64,000 nt of DNA from Streptomyces sp. XD-27 (GTDB lineage Bacteria > Actinomycetota > Actinomycetes > Streptomycetales > Streptomycetaceae), in NCBI RefSeq assembly GCF_030553055.1, contig NZ_CP130713.1:4712001-4776000 (forward strand), read 5' to 3'. Numbering within the stretch: position 1 is the stretch's first letter; every line of letters begins with the position of its first letter. The notes below the pieces were generated by a model. That model did no database searches, was not told the DNA's origin, and saw only the letters and a list, made by a program, of their open reading frames with translations. This document shows positions 43,236-51,126 of this stretch, piece after piece. The position numbers were made by a program, and so were the translations under genes.

Positions 43236-44099
43236 GTGCACCGTCGGCACAACGGGCTCAAGACGGCCGTACTCCTCGGGGGACTGTCCGCGCTCATCAT
43301 CGTGGTCGGCAGTCTCTTCGGCCGTACGGGCCTCGTCATCGCGGTCCTGGTGGCGCTGGCCACCAACGCGTACGCCTACTGGAACAGCGACAAGCTGGCG
43401 CTGCGGGCCATGCGCGCCCGCCCGGTGAGCGAGTTCGAGGCCCCCCAGCTGTACCGCATGGTGCGCGAGCTCTCCACCGCCGCCCGCCAGCCCATGCCCC
43501 GGCTCTACATCTCGCCCACGGACGCGCCGAACGCCTTCGCCACCGGCCGCAACCCGCGCAACGCCGCCGTCTGCTGCACCGAGGGCATCCTGCGGATCCT
43601 CGACGACCGGGAGCTGCGCGGCGTCATCGGGCACGAACTGAGCCATGTCTACAACCGCGACATCCTGATCTCGTCGATCGCGGGCGCGCTCGCCTCCGTC
43701 GTGATGTTCCTGGTGAACTTCGCCTGGCTGATTCCCATAGGCCGCTCGGACGACGACGAGGGCCCCGGCATCTTCGGCATGCTGCTCATCATGATCCTCG
43801 GACCGCTCGCCGCGGCGCTCATCCAGATGGCCGTCAGCCGCTCGCGGGAGTACGAGGCCGATGCCTCCGGCGCCCAACTCACCGGGGACCCGCTGGCGCT
43901 GGCCAACGCCCTGCGCAAGCTGGAGGCCGGTACGAAGGCCCGACCACTGCCCCCCGAGCCCCGTCTGGAGACCGCCAGCCACATGATGATCGCCAACCCG
44001 TTCCGACCGGGCGCCGGCATGGCCCGGCTGTTCTCCACCCACCCGCCGATGGCCGAGCGCATCGCCCGGCTCGAGCAGATGGCGGGGCCCCGGCCGTGA
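43236..44099 (+). CDS. htpX: HtpX-type membrane zinc protease
   Basis: HtpX degrades damaged membrane proteins. The 287-residue protein has two N-terminal helices, the zinc motif [11 protein letters not shown] (HEXXH) and two further helices ([16 protein letters not shown] and [16 protein letters not shown]). The third ligand segment is [16 protein letters not shown] at 43236 has GGAGGG seven bases upstream and gives the standard family length; the frame is open further but has no better start. It overlaps the YccF gene by four bases. Confidence 0.93.
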   Translation: MHRRHNGLKTAVLLGGLSALIIVVGSLFGRTGLVIAVLVALATNAYAYWNSDKLALRAMRARPVSEFEAPQLYRMVRELSTAARQPMPRLYISPTDAPNAFATGRNPRNAAVCCTEGILRILDDRELRGVIGHELSHVYNRDILISSIAGALASVVMFLVNFAWLIPIGRSDDDEGPGIFGMLLIMILGPLAAALIQMAVSRSREYEADASGAQLTGDPLALANALRKLEAGTKARPLPPEPRLETASHMMIANPFRPGAGMARLFSTHPPMAERIARLEQMAGPRP

Positions 44100-44488
44100 A
44101 GACACTCCTCAACCTGATCTGGCTGGTCCTCTCGGGCTTCTGGATGGCGTGCGCCTACGTCGTCGCGGGGCTGATCCTCTGCATCACCGTCATCGGCATC
44201 CCGTTCGGCATCGCGGCCTTCCGTATCGCGGGCTTCGCGCTGTGGCCGTTCGGGCGTACGGCGGTGCCGCGGCGCGACGCGGGCGCGCCCTCCTGCGTCG
44301 GCAACGTCCTGTGGCTGCTGCTGGCGGGCTGGTGGCTTGCCCTCGGCCACGTCATCACGGGCCTCCTGCTCTGCGTCACGATCATCGGCATCCCGCTGGG
44401 ACTGGCCAACTTCAAGCTGATACCGATCTCGCTGGCCCCACTGGGCCACGAGATCGTCAGCACCGGCGAGCGCTTCGGCAGCCGCTGA
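44096..44488 (+). CDS. YccF domain membrane protein
   Basis: The 130-residue protein has two copies of the YccF repeat. The first is [20 protein letters not shown] with [20 protein letters not shown], and the second is [20 protein letters not shown] with [20 protein letters not shown]. Each gives a pair of helices. Function is unknown in the family. GTG at 44096 overlaps the htpX stop (GTGA), so the two are co-translated, suggesting a membrane quality-control unit. Confidence 0.88.
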   Translation: MKTLLNLIWLVLSGFWMACAYVVAGLILCITVIGIPFGIAAFRIAGFALWPFGRTAVPRRDAGAPSCVGNVLWLLLAGWWLALGHVITGLLLCVTIIGIPLGLANFKLIPISLAPLGHEIVSTGERFGSR

Positions 44489-44507
44489 CCGCGCACCGGT
44501 CCTCACG

Positions 44508-44580
44508 ACCGCCAGGACCCCGCCAGGGGCTTCACCACCGCCAGGACCCCGCCGGCACGGGCCGACGGGGTCCTGGCGGT
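44508..44580. terminator. Bidirectional terminator with a duplicated left arm
   Basis: A perfect 15-bp stem is formed by 44537-44551 (ACCGCCAGGACCCCG) and 44566-44580, with a 14-nt loop. An extra copy of the left arm, ACCGCCAGGACCCCGCC, lies at 44508-44524. Either copy can pair with the right arm. It separates the convergent YccF and YajQ genes. Confidence 0.8.
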
Positions 44581-44611
44581 CGGCGGCGGCATCGCTCCGG
44601 CGCCGGTGTCG

Positions 44612-45100
44612 TCACCGGTAGTTGACGAACTGGACCGCGAAGTCGAGGTCCTTGCCCTTGATGAGGGCGATCACGGCCTGGAGGTCGTCCCGGCTCTTGG
44701 AGGTCACCCGCAGCTCGTCGCCCTGCACCTGCGCCTTGACGCCCTTCGGGCCCTCGTCGCGGATGATCTTGGCGACCTTCTTCGCGTTCTCCTGCGAGAT
44801 GCCCTCCTGCAGCGTCGCGAAGATCTTGTACTCCTTACCGGAGGCCTGCGGCTCGCCCGCGTCCAGCGCCTTCAGCGAGATCCCCCGCTTGACCAGCTTG
44901 GACTGGAAGACATCGAGGATCGCCTTGACCCGCTCCTCGGAGTTGGCGCGCATCTCGATCCGCTCGCCCGACCATGCGATCGAGGCGCCGACGTTCTTGA
45001 AGTCGTAGCGCTGGGAGATCTCCCGGTCCGCCTGGTTGAGGGCGTTGTCGACCTCCTGCCGCTCGACCTTCGAGACGATGTCGAAACTGGAGTCGGCCAT
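44612..45100 (-). CDS. YajQ family nucleotide-binding protein
   Basis: The 162-residue protein is a typical UPF0234/YajQ member: [20 protein letters not shown] at the start, [12 protein letters not shown] and [20 protein letters not shown] later. It ends in the family's invariant VNYR. Members bind RNA or nucleotides and some bind cyclic di-GMP; the role in Streptomyces is not known. GAGGAG lies 11 bases upstream of the ATG. It is divergent from tRNA-Tyr. Confidence 0.92.
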   Translation of the reverse strand: MADSSFDIVSKVERQEVDNALNQADREISQRYDFKNVGASIAWSGERIEMRANSEERVKAILDVFQSKLVKRGISLKALDAGEPQASGKEYKIFATLQEGISQENAKKVAKIIRDEGPKGVKAQVQGDELRVTSKSRDDLQAVIALIKGKDLDFAVQFVNYR

Positions 45101-45299
45101 CTTGTAGTTGGCTCCTCGTGCGTAGATCGGTCAGGGGAGCGGCCCGCTACGGATGCGGCCCGCACCGCCAGCCTAGCCACCTCGGACCCGATCCCCCCGC
45201 GATCAACCCGGTGGCGAAGCACCCCCGGTCATCGGGTATGGTTTACGACGTCGCCAGGGAGTCCCGACGCAAGAACGGAGATCCTGGCGCGATATCCCA

Positions 45300-45381
45300 G
45301 GCGGTGTGCCCGAGTGGCCAATGGGAGCGGACTGTAAATCCGTCGGCTTAGCCTACCCAGGTTCGAATCCTGGCGCCGCCA
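45300..45381 (+). tRNA. tRNA-Tyr (anticodon GTA)
   Basis: A full cloverleaf with long variable arm. The acceptor is GGCGGTG paired with CGCCGCC, discriminator A. The anticodon loop is CTGTAAA, and the T-loop segment is GGTTCGAATCC. No CCA is encoded. The length of 82 bases fits a class II tRNA-Tyr. Confidence 0.95.
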
Positions 45382-45390
45382 CAGGAACGC

Positions 45391-45432
45391 AAACGGCCCC
45401 TGGCCTGCGGAAACGCAGACCAGGGGCCGTTT
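45391..45432 (+). terminator. Terminator after tRNA-Tyr
   Basis: A 13-bp perfect stem (AAACGGCCCCTGG and complement) is capped by an inner hairpin (CTGCG, GAAA loop, CGCAG) and followed by a T-run. Confidence 0.85.
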
Positions 45433-45609
45433 TCGTATGGAGTCCTCGACCCCTCCGGTGACCGCCGCCCGTGAACGAGGCGCGGACGGCTCGGGACTGA
45501 ACGGCCCGCGGCGTGGGCAGTGCGGAGGGGAGCCAGGCCGCGCCGGTGCGGCCCGGCCCCGGACCGCACCGGCGTGCGGCCCGGCCCCGGACCGAGAGGA
45601 CCACCGAAC

Positions 45610-46077
45610 GTGCCGACCTTCACGCCGCGTGCCCGCGTCGCCACCATCGCAGCCGCGTTCGTCCTTGCCGCTGCCGCGCCGGTCACCGCGTACGCCGCGC
45701 TGGACGAGGACCCGGCCCCGGCGAAGGCGGCCGTCGCCCCGCCGGGCAGGCCGTACATCGAGACGCGGCTGTTCTTCGGCACCGAGCGGCCGGACGGGGG
45801 GCCGACCGTCACGGACAAGCAGTTCCTCGACTTCGTGGACCGCGAGGTCACCCCGAGCTTCCCGGACGGGCTCACCATCCAGGACGGGCGCGGGCAGTGG
45901 CGGGACCGGAACGGGGCGATAGAGCGGGAGCGGTCCTACGAGCTGATCCTGCTCTACCCGGTCGCCGAGGCCCCGGTGCGGAATCCCCGGATCGAGCGCA
46001 TCCGGAACGCGTACGAGCGCGAGTTCGCCCAGGACTCCGTGGCCCGTCTCGACGAGACGACCCGGGTGGACTTCTAG
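45610..46077 (+). CDS. Secreted DUF3574 domain protein
   Basis: The 155-residue precursor has a signal peptide (TFTPRARVATIAAAFVLAAA, cleavage near AYA). The DUF3574 domain follows: ETRLFFGTERPDGG, LDFVDREVTPSFPDGLTIQD, GQWRDRNGAIERERSYELIL. Family function is unknown. GTG at 45610 has GAGAGGA upstream and starts the signal. A 21-base sequence is repeated exactly 28 bases apart just upstream (45546-45566 and 45574-45594). Confidence 0.83.
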   Translation: MPTFTPRARVATIAAAFVLAAAAPVTAYAALDEDPAPAKAAVAPPGRPYIETRLFFGTERPDGGPTVTDKQFLDFVDREVTPSFPDGLTIQDGRGQWRDRNGAIERERSYELILLYPVAEAPVRNPRIERIRNAYEREFAQDSVARLDETTRVDF

Positions 46078-46404
46078 GCCCGCCGCCGCGCGGGGCACGG
46101 GCCGGGACAGCACGGCCTGCGCGCGGTACGGCAGAGCCGGGCCCGGGTACCCGCCCGGCCCGCGGATCCGCCTGGCCCGGCGGACTCGCCTGCCCCGTGC
46201 CCCGTGCCCCCATGACCGACCTCAGGCCGTCAGGCCACCCGCCACCCGCCACCCGCCGAGCCCGCTCCAGGGTGTCAGGCGGCCCGCCACCCGCCGAGCC
46301 GGCCGCAGGCCGTCAGGCGGCCCGCCACCTGCGCCGCGCCCGCCCGAGGGCGTCAGGCCCTCAGGCCGCCACCCGCGCCGCACCCACCCCAGGGCGTCAG
46401 GCCC
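46078..46404. repeat. Repeat-rich intergenic region downstream of two convergent genes
   Basis: This 327-base gap holds no gene I can support. It is made of degenerate GTCAGGC and CCGCCACC units. An exact 26-bp copy (starts AGGGCGTCAGGCCCTCAGGC) lies at 46347-46372 and again at 46391-46416. The second copy includes the stop codon of the minus-strand gene ending at 46405. Confidence 0.7.
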
Positions 46405-47067
46405 TCAGGCCGCCACGATCGCGCGCACCGCGTCCGCCACCGGCTCCGCGCCCCCGATCAGCTCCAGCGTGCGGCCCGCCGTGCCGGGCTCCTCCAGCAG
46501 CGCGGCCAGGGTCGCGGCCACGTCGTCGCGTGAGACGTCGCCCCGCCCGGTGCGCTCGGCCAGCGCCACCCGCCCCCTGCCCGGGTCGTCCGTCAGCCGG
46601 CCCGGGCGCAGGACCGTCCAGTCCAGCCGCGGGCGGGACCGCACGTCCTCGTCCGCGGCGCCCTTCGCGCGCAGGTACGCGGTGAACACCGGGTCCGCGC
46701 CCTCCGGCGCGTCCGGGTCGGCCCCCATCGACGACACGATGAGGTACCGCCGTACACCGGCCTTCTCCGCCGCGTCCGCGACCAGCACGGCCGCCGCGTG
46801 GTCCACCGTCTGCTTCCGCTGCGCGCCGCTGCCCGGCCCGGCGCCCGCCGCGAAGACGACCGCGTCGGCGCCCTCCAGATGCCGCGCGACGTCCTCCACC
46901 GACGCCGTCTCCAGGTCGCACACGACCGGTTCGGCACCGGCCGCCAGCAGGGCGCCCGCCTGCTCCCGCCGCCGGATGATGCCCGCGACCTCGTCCCCGC
47001 GCCCGGCGAGCAGCCGCTCCAGCCGCAGCGCGATCTGACCGTGTCCTCCAGCGATGACAATGCGCAT
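46405..47067 (-). CDS. NAD(P)-binding Rossmann protein, atypical SDR / NmrA-like
   Basis: The 220-residue protein starts RIVIAGGHGQIALRLERLL, the GxxGxxG nucleotide-binding turn of atypical short-chain dehydrogenases. It has VVFAAGAGPGSGAQRKQTVD and the segment YLIVSSMGADPDAPEGADPV, as in YwnB/YtfG-like sugar epimerase relatives. It lacks a clear YxxxK catalytic pair, having YLRAKGAAD as the nearest. Role unknown; redox sensing or a small reductase would fit. ATG at 47067 starts the Rossmann strand; the open frame upstream looks non-coding. Confidence 0.82.
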   Translation of the reverse strand: MRIVIAGGHGQIALRLERLLAGRGDEVAGIIRRREQAGALLAAGAEPVVCDLETASVEDVARHLEGADAVVFAAGAGPGSGAQRKQTVDHAAAVLVADAAEKAGVRRYLIVSSMGADPDAPEGADPVFTAYLRAKGAADEDVRSRPRLDWTVLRPGRLTDDPGRGRVALAERTGRGDVSRDDVAATLAALLEEPGTAGRTLELIGGAEPVADAVRAIVAA

Positions 47068-47146
47068 GATCCCGACCGTACGCGGTACAACCCCGGCCGC
47101 CACTCGTGAGTCTGCTCATACGACCAGACGACACGAGGAGTCCCCC

Positions 47147-48391
47147 ATTAGCGCCGTACCCGCTCTCCGCACGACACTGACCGCTGCCGGGTGCGCCGCC
47201 GTGCTGGTCACCGGCGTCGCCGCGTGCGGCGTCATGGAGAAGATCTCCGCCGCCAACAAGCTGGAGAACGCCGCCGAGAAGCTCGGCGAGCGCAAGTCGC
47301 TCGCCGTGGAGTTCGACATCGACGCCTCCGCCGCGCAGCTCGTCGCGCTGTCGAAGAAGGGGCCCGACGCGGAACCGCTGGCGGCGGACGAGGCGAAGCT
47401 GATGGCCGGGCTGCGGGTGACCCTCGCGGTACAGGCCAGGAAGCCCATCGCCGAGGCGGGGGAGAAGGACATCGTCAGCACCCGGCTCGCGATCGCCGGG
47501 CCCGACGGCGACCTCGCCGAGTACCGGCTGATCGGCAAGACGGCCTACTACCGCGCCGACATCAAGGCACTCGCCGAGCTGAGCGGGCGGCCCGCGCCCT
47601 CCGCCGAGGAGATCGGCGGCATGCTCCCCGTGCTCCCCGGGAGCGCCGCCGACGGCATACGCACGATCCTCGACGGCGGGTGGATCAAGATCGACACCCG
47701 CAAGATGGAGTCCTTCACCGACGGCATGGAGAAGGCCCAGCGCGAGGCCGACGGGTCCGCCGGGGACGACGCGCCGTCCGGGCCCGGTGACGTCGACGCC
47801 GAGACCGGCGAGAAGGTGCTCAAGGCGATCAAGGGCGTGTTCAGCCGCGAGATCACGATCAAGGACGAGGGCAGCCGGGACGGGGCGACCCATCTGGTCG
47901 CCAGCGGTTCCGCGCGGACCCTGCTGACCGGTGTCGTGGGCGAACTGCGGCCGATCGTCAAGGACCTCCCGGGCGGCAGCCGCAGCCTGCCGACGGCCAA
48001 GGAGCTCAAGGAGCTGCCGGACAAGAAGGTCTCCATCGACTTCTCGGTCAAGAACGGCGAACTGGCCGGCGCCACCGCCGACATCGCGCCGCTCGTCGAC
48101 GACTTCGACAAGGGCGACAAGCTGCCGCTGACGTTGACGTTCGGCGACGCCGGGAAGATCGGCGCACCCTCCGGCGCCACGGAGGTCGACTTCGACGACC
48201 TGCTGGGCCTGGCCCCGGACATGACACCCGAAGAAGCCATCAGCGGCGACAACTACACGATCGGTCCGGACCAGGCGGGCCACCCGGACGCGGGCGCGGG
48301 CGCGGACCGCGACCCCCTTCGGGGCATAGAGATCGATGGCGACGACCTGGAGTACGTGGACGTGGACGACCTGACCCGCGACGGCTCCTGA
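47147..48391 (+). CDS. Probable LppX/LprG-like lipoprotein, apparent ATT start
   Basis: The mature protein of about 390 residues follows a 27-residue lipoprotein signal with lipobox GVAAC and the acylated Cys at residue 27. The rest has long amphipathic strands (KSLAVEFDIDASAAQLV, AEYRLIGKTAYYRADIKALA, KKVSIDFSVKNGELAGATAD) as in LppX/LprG lipid-binding lipoproteins. No ATG, GTG or TTG precedes the signal at a sensible place. An ATT at 47147 lies six bases after GAGGAG and gives a perfect signal length. The only in-frame ATGs lie far upstream, where they overlap the divergent gene. ATT initiation is rare; a sequencing error changing ATG to ATT is possible. Confidence 0.75.
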   Translation: MSAVPALRTTLTAAGCAAVLVTGVAACGVMEKISAANKLENAAEKLGERKSLAVEFDIDASAAQLVALSKKGPDAEPLAADEAKLMAGLRVTLAVQARKPIAEAGEKDIVSTRLAIAGPDGDLAEYRLIGKTAYYRADIKALAELSGRPAPSAEEIGGMLPVLPGSAADGIRTILDGGWIKIDTRKMESFTDGMEKAQREADGSAGDDAPSGPGDVDAETGEKVLKAIKGVFSREITIKDEGSRDGATHLVASGSARTLLTGVVGELRPIVKDLPGGSRSLPTAKELKELPDKKVSIDFSVKNGELAGATADIAPLVDDFDKGDKLPLTLTFGDAGKIGAPSGATEVDFDDLLGLAPDMTPEEAISGDNYTIGPDQAGHPDAGAGADRDPLRGIEIDGDDLEYVDVDDLTRDGS

Positions 48392-48411
48392 CGGCCCATC
48401 GCCTGAACGCC

Positions 48412-48442
48412 CCTCAGGCGGCCCGTTACGAGGCGCCTGAGG
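48412..48442. terminator. Hairpin terminator after the lipoprotein gene
   Basis: Nine-bp perfect arms (CCTCAGGCG and complement) with a 13-nt loop, 21 bases past the stop and before a convergent gene. Confidence 0.5.
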
Positions 48443-48465
48443 CCGCCCGGCGTCCGACCCGGCCC

Positions 48466-48527
48466 CGCGGTGCTCAGCCGCCCACGGGGCCCGCGCCGCG
48501 GTGCTCAGCCGCCCGCGGGGCCCGCGC
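48466..48527. repeat. Two tandem 31-bp copies at the 3' end of the amidohydrolase gene
   Basis: 48466-48496 and 48497-48527 match at 30 of 31 bases. The unit contains the stop codon of the minus-strand gene, so a second in-register stop copy lies beyond the real one. Confidence 0.9.
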
Positions 48528-49839
48528 CGGCGCCGCCCGCCGTGCCCTCTCCCTCGCCGCCGTCCCCGCTCTTCGGACGCGTCTGCCGCGGCAGGTCCAG
48601 GGCCACCGCGACCGCCGAGTCGCAGTACTCCCGCACCGCGCTGGTCCGCGCCACGACCCGGCCCCGGTGCACCACGATCCGGCTGTACGCGAGCGACAGC
48701 ACCCCCGCGATGCAGTCCCCCCGCACCGCCAGCAGCTCCGCGGGGAAGCCCGCCTCCACCCGCACCTCCGGCAGCCCCATCGCCGCCCGCGTCTGCGCGG
48801 ACACCGCGGCATACGCCTCCTCCGGGCGCAGCTCCCCCCACGAGGCCAGCAGGAACGCGGCCTCCAGCGGGTCGCCGCGCCCCACCGGGTTCGCGGCGTC
48901 CCGCAGCGCGCCGCTGCCCGCCGCGACCCGTACCCCCGCCGCGCGCAGCAGCCGGACCGGTGCGCAGCGCGCCTCGCCCGCGCCGCGCGGGCCCGGCTCC
49001 TCCAGGCCGCCGCAGTCGCCCTGCGGCAGGCACACGACCGTGACGTCCCCCGCCGCCAGCTGGTCCGCGACACGCGCCGCGATCTGGTGCGGCAGTCGGC
49101 CCAGGCCCCCGCACGGGCCGATGGTGACGCCGGTCCGCAGGCCCCCCGCCATGGCGGCGAGCCGGGCCAGCCGCGCCGGGTCGGCGCCGTCGGTGTGCAG
49201 GTCGACGGCGCAGCCGTGCTCGGCGGCGATCTCCAGTACGGCCTCGACGTGACCGGCCGGGTCCGGGTCGAGGTCGGGGCAGCCGCCGATGACCGTCGCG
49301 CCCGCCCGCACCGCGTCCCGCAGCATCGCCAGCTCGTCCGCGCCCGCCGCGCCGGTCAGCACCCTGGGGACGGCCACCGCGGTCAGGTCGGCCAGCCCGC
49401 GCAGCGCCTGGCGGGCCTGGAGCACCGCTTCGAGGGAGCGCAGCCCGTGCACGTCGCCGATCCGGACGTGGGTGCGCAGCGCCGTCGCCCCGTGGCCCAG
49501 CTGGAGCAGCGCCGCCTCGGTGGTGCGGCGCTGGATGTCCGTGGGGGAGTCCGGCAGCGGGCCGTCGGCGTCCGCGGTGAGCGCGGTGTCGCAGTGGGCG
49601 TGCGGCTCGGCGGGGGCGGGCAGCAGCAGATAGCCCTTGAGGTCCACTCGCGGGCCGAACGAGGTGAGGCTGCCCGCCGTGCCGACGGCCTCGATACGGC
49701 CGCTGCTGAGGCGTACGTCCACCGTGCGGCCGTCGGCGAGCCGGGCGCCGCCCAGCACCAGCACACCGTTCTCGGGGGCCGTGCCGTCGCTCCGGGAGGG
49801 CGGGCGCGGGCGCTGTGGCTGTGGCTGGCTGTCAGGCAT
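48505..49839 (-). CDS. Cytosine-deaminase-like amidohydrolase
   Basis: The 444-residue protein belongs to the metal-dependent amidohydrolase fold. The small beta domain (VLVLGGARLADGRTVDVRLS) leads to LLPAPAEPHAHCDTAL with the HxH metal motif. Later come VDLHTDGADPARLARLAAMA and a closing ESxYxVVxxG-like region (SRIVVHRGRVVART). At the position where cytosine deaminases have a metal His (SHC-like), this protein has TIGPCGGL. The metal site may therefore be altered and the function is unclear. A Gly/Ala-rich tail ends the protein. ATG at 49839 follows a short GC-rich upstream. Confidence 0.72.
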   Translation of the reverse strand: MPDSQPQPQRPRPPSRSDGTAPENGVLVLGGARLADGRTVDVRLSSGRIEAVGTAGSLTSFGPRVDLKGYLLLPAPAEPHAHCDTALTADADGPLPDSPTDIQRRTTEAALLQLGHGATALRTHVRIGDVHGLRSLEAVLQARQALRGLADLTAVAVPRVLTGAAGADELAMLRDAVRAGATVIGGCPDLDPDPAGHVEAVLEIAAEHGCAVDLHTDGADPARLARLAAMAGGLRTGVTIGPCGGLGRLPHQIAARVADQLAAGDVTVVCLPQGDCGGLEEPGPRGAGEARCAPVRLLRAAGVRVAAGSGALRDAANPVGRGDPLEAAFLLASWGELRPEEAYAAVSAQTRAAMGLPEVRVEAGFPAELLAVRGDCIAGVLSLAYSRIVVHRGRVVARTSAVREYCDSAVAVALDLPRQTRPKSGDGGEGEGTAGGAGAGPAGG

Positions 49840-50030
49840 CGCGCTCCTGGATTTCGCGGGCGTACGCGGAGCGCGGGGGTGGCGCTGGCGGCGCATACGC
49901 AGCCAAGATCACTCAGTGTTCCCCGAGCCTAGGGCGCGGCGGGGGCGGCTTCGAGGAGGAGCCGAATAGTCGTACCGGTGTGGTGCGCGGGACGGGAGAA
50001 GGTCCCTGTTGGGGGCGGCGGCATACGGAT

Positions 50031-50059
50031 TTCACCTTCGGCGGCCGACCGTGTAATGT
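50031..50059 (+). promoter_or_regulatory. Promoter of tRNA-Thr
   Basis: TTCACC (50031-50036), 17-base spacer, TAATGT (50054-50059), ending 11 bases before the tRNA. Close to the vegetative sigma pattern. Confidence 0.6.
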
Positions 50060-50070
50060 CTTCATCGCTC

Positions 50071-50143
50071 GCCCCAATAGCTCAGTCGGCAGAGCGTCTC
50101 CATGGTAAGGAGAAGGTCTACGGTTCGATTCCGTATTGGGGCT
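50071..50143 (+). tRNA. tRNA-Thr (anticodon GGT)
   Basis: Acceptor GCCCCAA pairs with TTGGGGC, discriminator T. The anticodon stem is TCTCC with GGAGA around loop ATGGTAA. The T-arm includes GGTTCGATTCC with one mismatch. CCA is not encoded. Confidence 0.93.
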
Positions 50144-50160
50144 CTGATGTGAGTTGGTTT

Positions 50161-50182
50161 CCCGCCCGGTTCGCCGGGCGGG
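50161..50182 (+). other. GC-rich TTCG hairpin between tRNA-Thr and tRNA-Met
   Basis: Nine-bp perfect arms (CCCGCCCGG and complement) around a TTCG loop. It could stop transcription partly or mark processing between the two tRNAs. Confidence 0.6.
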
Positions 50183-50199
50183 GGATCAGATCGCATCGC

Positions 50200-50272
50200 A
50201 GCGGTGTAGCTCAGTCGGTAGAGCAAGCGGCTCATAATCGCTGTGTCACCGGTTCAAGTCCGGTCACCGCTA
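50200..50272 (+). tRNA. tRNA-Met (anticodon CAT, elongator type)
   Basis: Acceptor AGCGGTG pairs with CACCGCT, discriminator A. The anticodon loop is CTCATAA. The fully paired first acceptor position argues against the initiator. It has no clear promoter of its own, so it is probably read from the tRNA-Thr promoter. Confidence 0.93.
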
Positions 50273-50286
50273 CTGACAGTAGCCGA

Positions 50287-50317
50287 TTGCGGGCTCGGTC
50301 CTTCGATCGGCTACTCT
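50287..50317 (+). promoter_or_regulatory. Possible rpmG promoter
   Basis: TTGCGG (50287-50292), a 19-base spacer and TACTCT (50312-50317) lie 40 bases upstream of rpmG. The spacer is long, so this is tentative. Confidence 0.4.
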
Positions 50318-50356
50318 TTTCTGCGTTAACCCATCCGTTCGTCAAGGAGCACTCAC

Positions 50357-50521
50357 GTGGCTGCCACCGACGTCCGCCCGAAGATCACGCTGGCCTGCGT
50401 GGAGTGCAAGGAGCGGAACTACATCACCAAGAAGAACCGGCGCAACGACCCGGATCGTCTTGAGATGAAGAAGCACTGCCCGCGTTGCAAGGCGCACACC
50501 GCGCACCGCGAGACGCGATAA
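50357..50521 (+). CDS. rpmG: Ribosomal protein L33
   Basis: L33 is a small zinc-ribbon protein of the 50S subunit. The 54-residue product has both Cys pairs, [11 protein letters not shown] and [11 protein letters not shown], so it is the zinc-binding form. It starts at GTG with AAGGAG seven bases upstream and ends at TAA before a strong terminator. It is downstream of two tRNAs and upstream of the HadA/HadB-like pair, the usual Streptomyces order. Confidence 0.96.
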   Translation: MAATDVRPKITLACVECKERNYITKKNRRNDPDRLEMKKHCPRCKAHTAHRETR

Positions 50522-50532
50522 ACCAGTCTCAT

Positions 50533-50568
50533 CCACGAGGCCGTCCCCGACCGGGGGCGGCCTCGTGG
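50533..50568 (+). terminator. Terminator after rpmG
   Basis: A 15-bp stem with one bulged T (CCACGAGGCCGTCCCC paired with GGGGCGGCCTCGTGG), followed by TGTTGTGG. Confidence 0.8.
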
Positions 50569-50666
50569 TGTTGTGGGCTCGGGTCTGGGCGCCGCCTGCC
50601 GCCCGCGGCCGGTACATCATGCTTTCATCGCACAGCAGGACCCGTTTCCCAGGAGGTGCCGAGCCG

Positions 50667-51119
50667 ATGGCGCTCGACCATTCGTACATCGGGCGGACGT
50701 ACCCGCCCTCCCGGTCTTACGACGTCGGCCGGGAGAAGATCCGCGAATTCGCCGAGGCGATCGGCGACCCGAACCCGGTCTACAGCGACCCGGAGGCGGC
50801 CCGGGCGTGCGGCCACCCCGATGTGATCGCCCCGCCGACGTTCCCGTTCGCGATCACGACCAAGGTGGCCTGGGTGGTCGTCGACGACCCCGAACTGGGT
50901 CTGGACTACAGCCGTGTCGTCCACGGAGACCAGCGGTTCGTCTACACCCGCCCGATCCACGCCGGTGACCGGCTCGCCGTCACCGCCACCATCGAGGACA
51001 TCAAGACCCTCGCGGGCAACGACGTCCTGCTGGTCCGCAACGACCTGCACGACGAGAGCGGCGAGCACGTCGTGACGGCCTACGTGAAGCTGGTGGCGCG
51101 AGCCGCCGAGGGGGAGTGA
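50667..51119 (+). CDS. MaoC-like (hot-dog) dehydratase subunit, HadA-like
   Basis: The 150-residue protein is the N-terminal type of MaoC/FAS1-like dehydratase: REKIREFAEAIGDPNPVYSD near the start and HPDVIAPPTFPFAI. In mycobacteria the HadA-HadB pair dehydrates 3-hydroxyacyl-ACP in mycolic acid synthesis. Streptomyces makes no mycolates, so the substrate here is not known. It lacks the catalytic Asp/His of the partner. ATG at 50667 has AGGAGGT upstream; seven bases separate it from the partner gene. Confidence 0.88.
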   Translation: MALDHSYIGRTYPPSRSYDVGREKIREFAEAIGDPNPVYSDPEAARACGHPDVIAPPTFPFAITTKVAWVVVDDPELGLDYSRVVHGDQRFVYTRPIHAGDRLAVTATIEDIKTLAGNDVLLVRNDLHDESGEHVVTAYVKLVARAAEGE

Positions 51120-51126
51120 CTACCAG

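Noticed and set aside
46078..46404. CRISPR-like array in the repeat-rich gap
   Set aside because: Repeats are degenerate, irregularly spaced and GC-rich with no unique spacers or cas genes.
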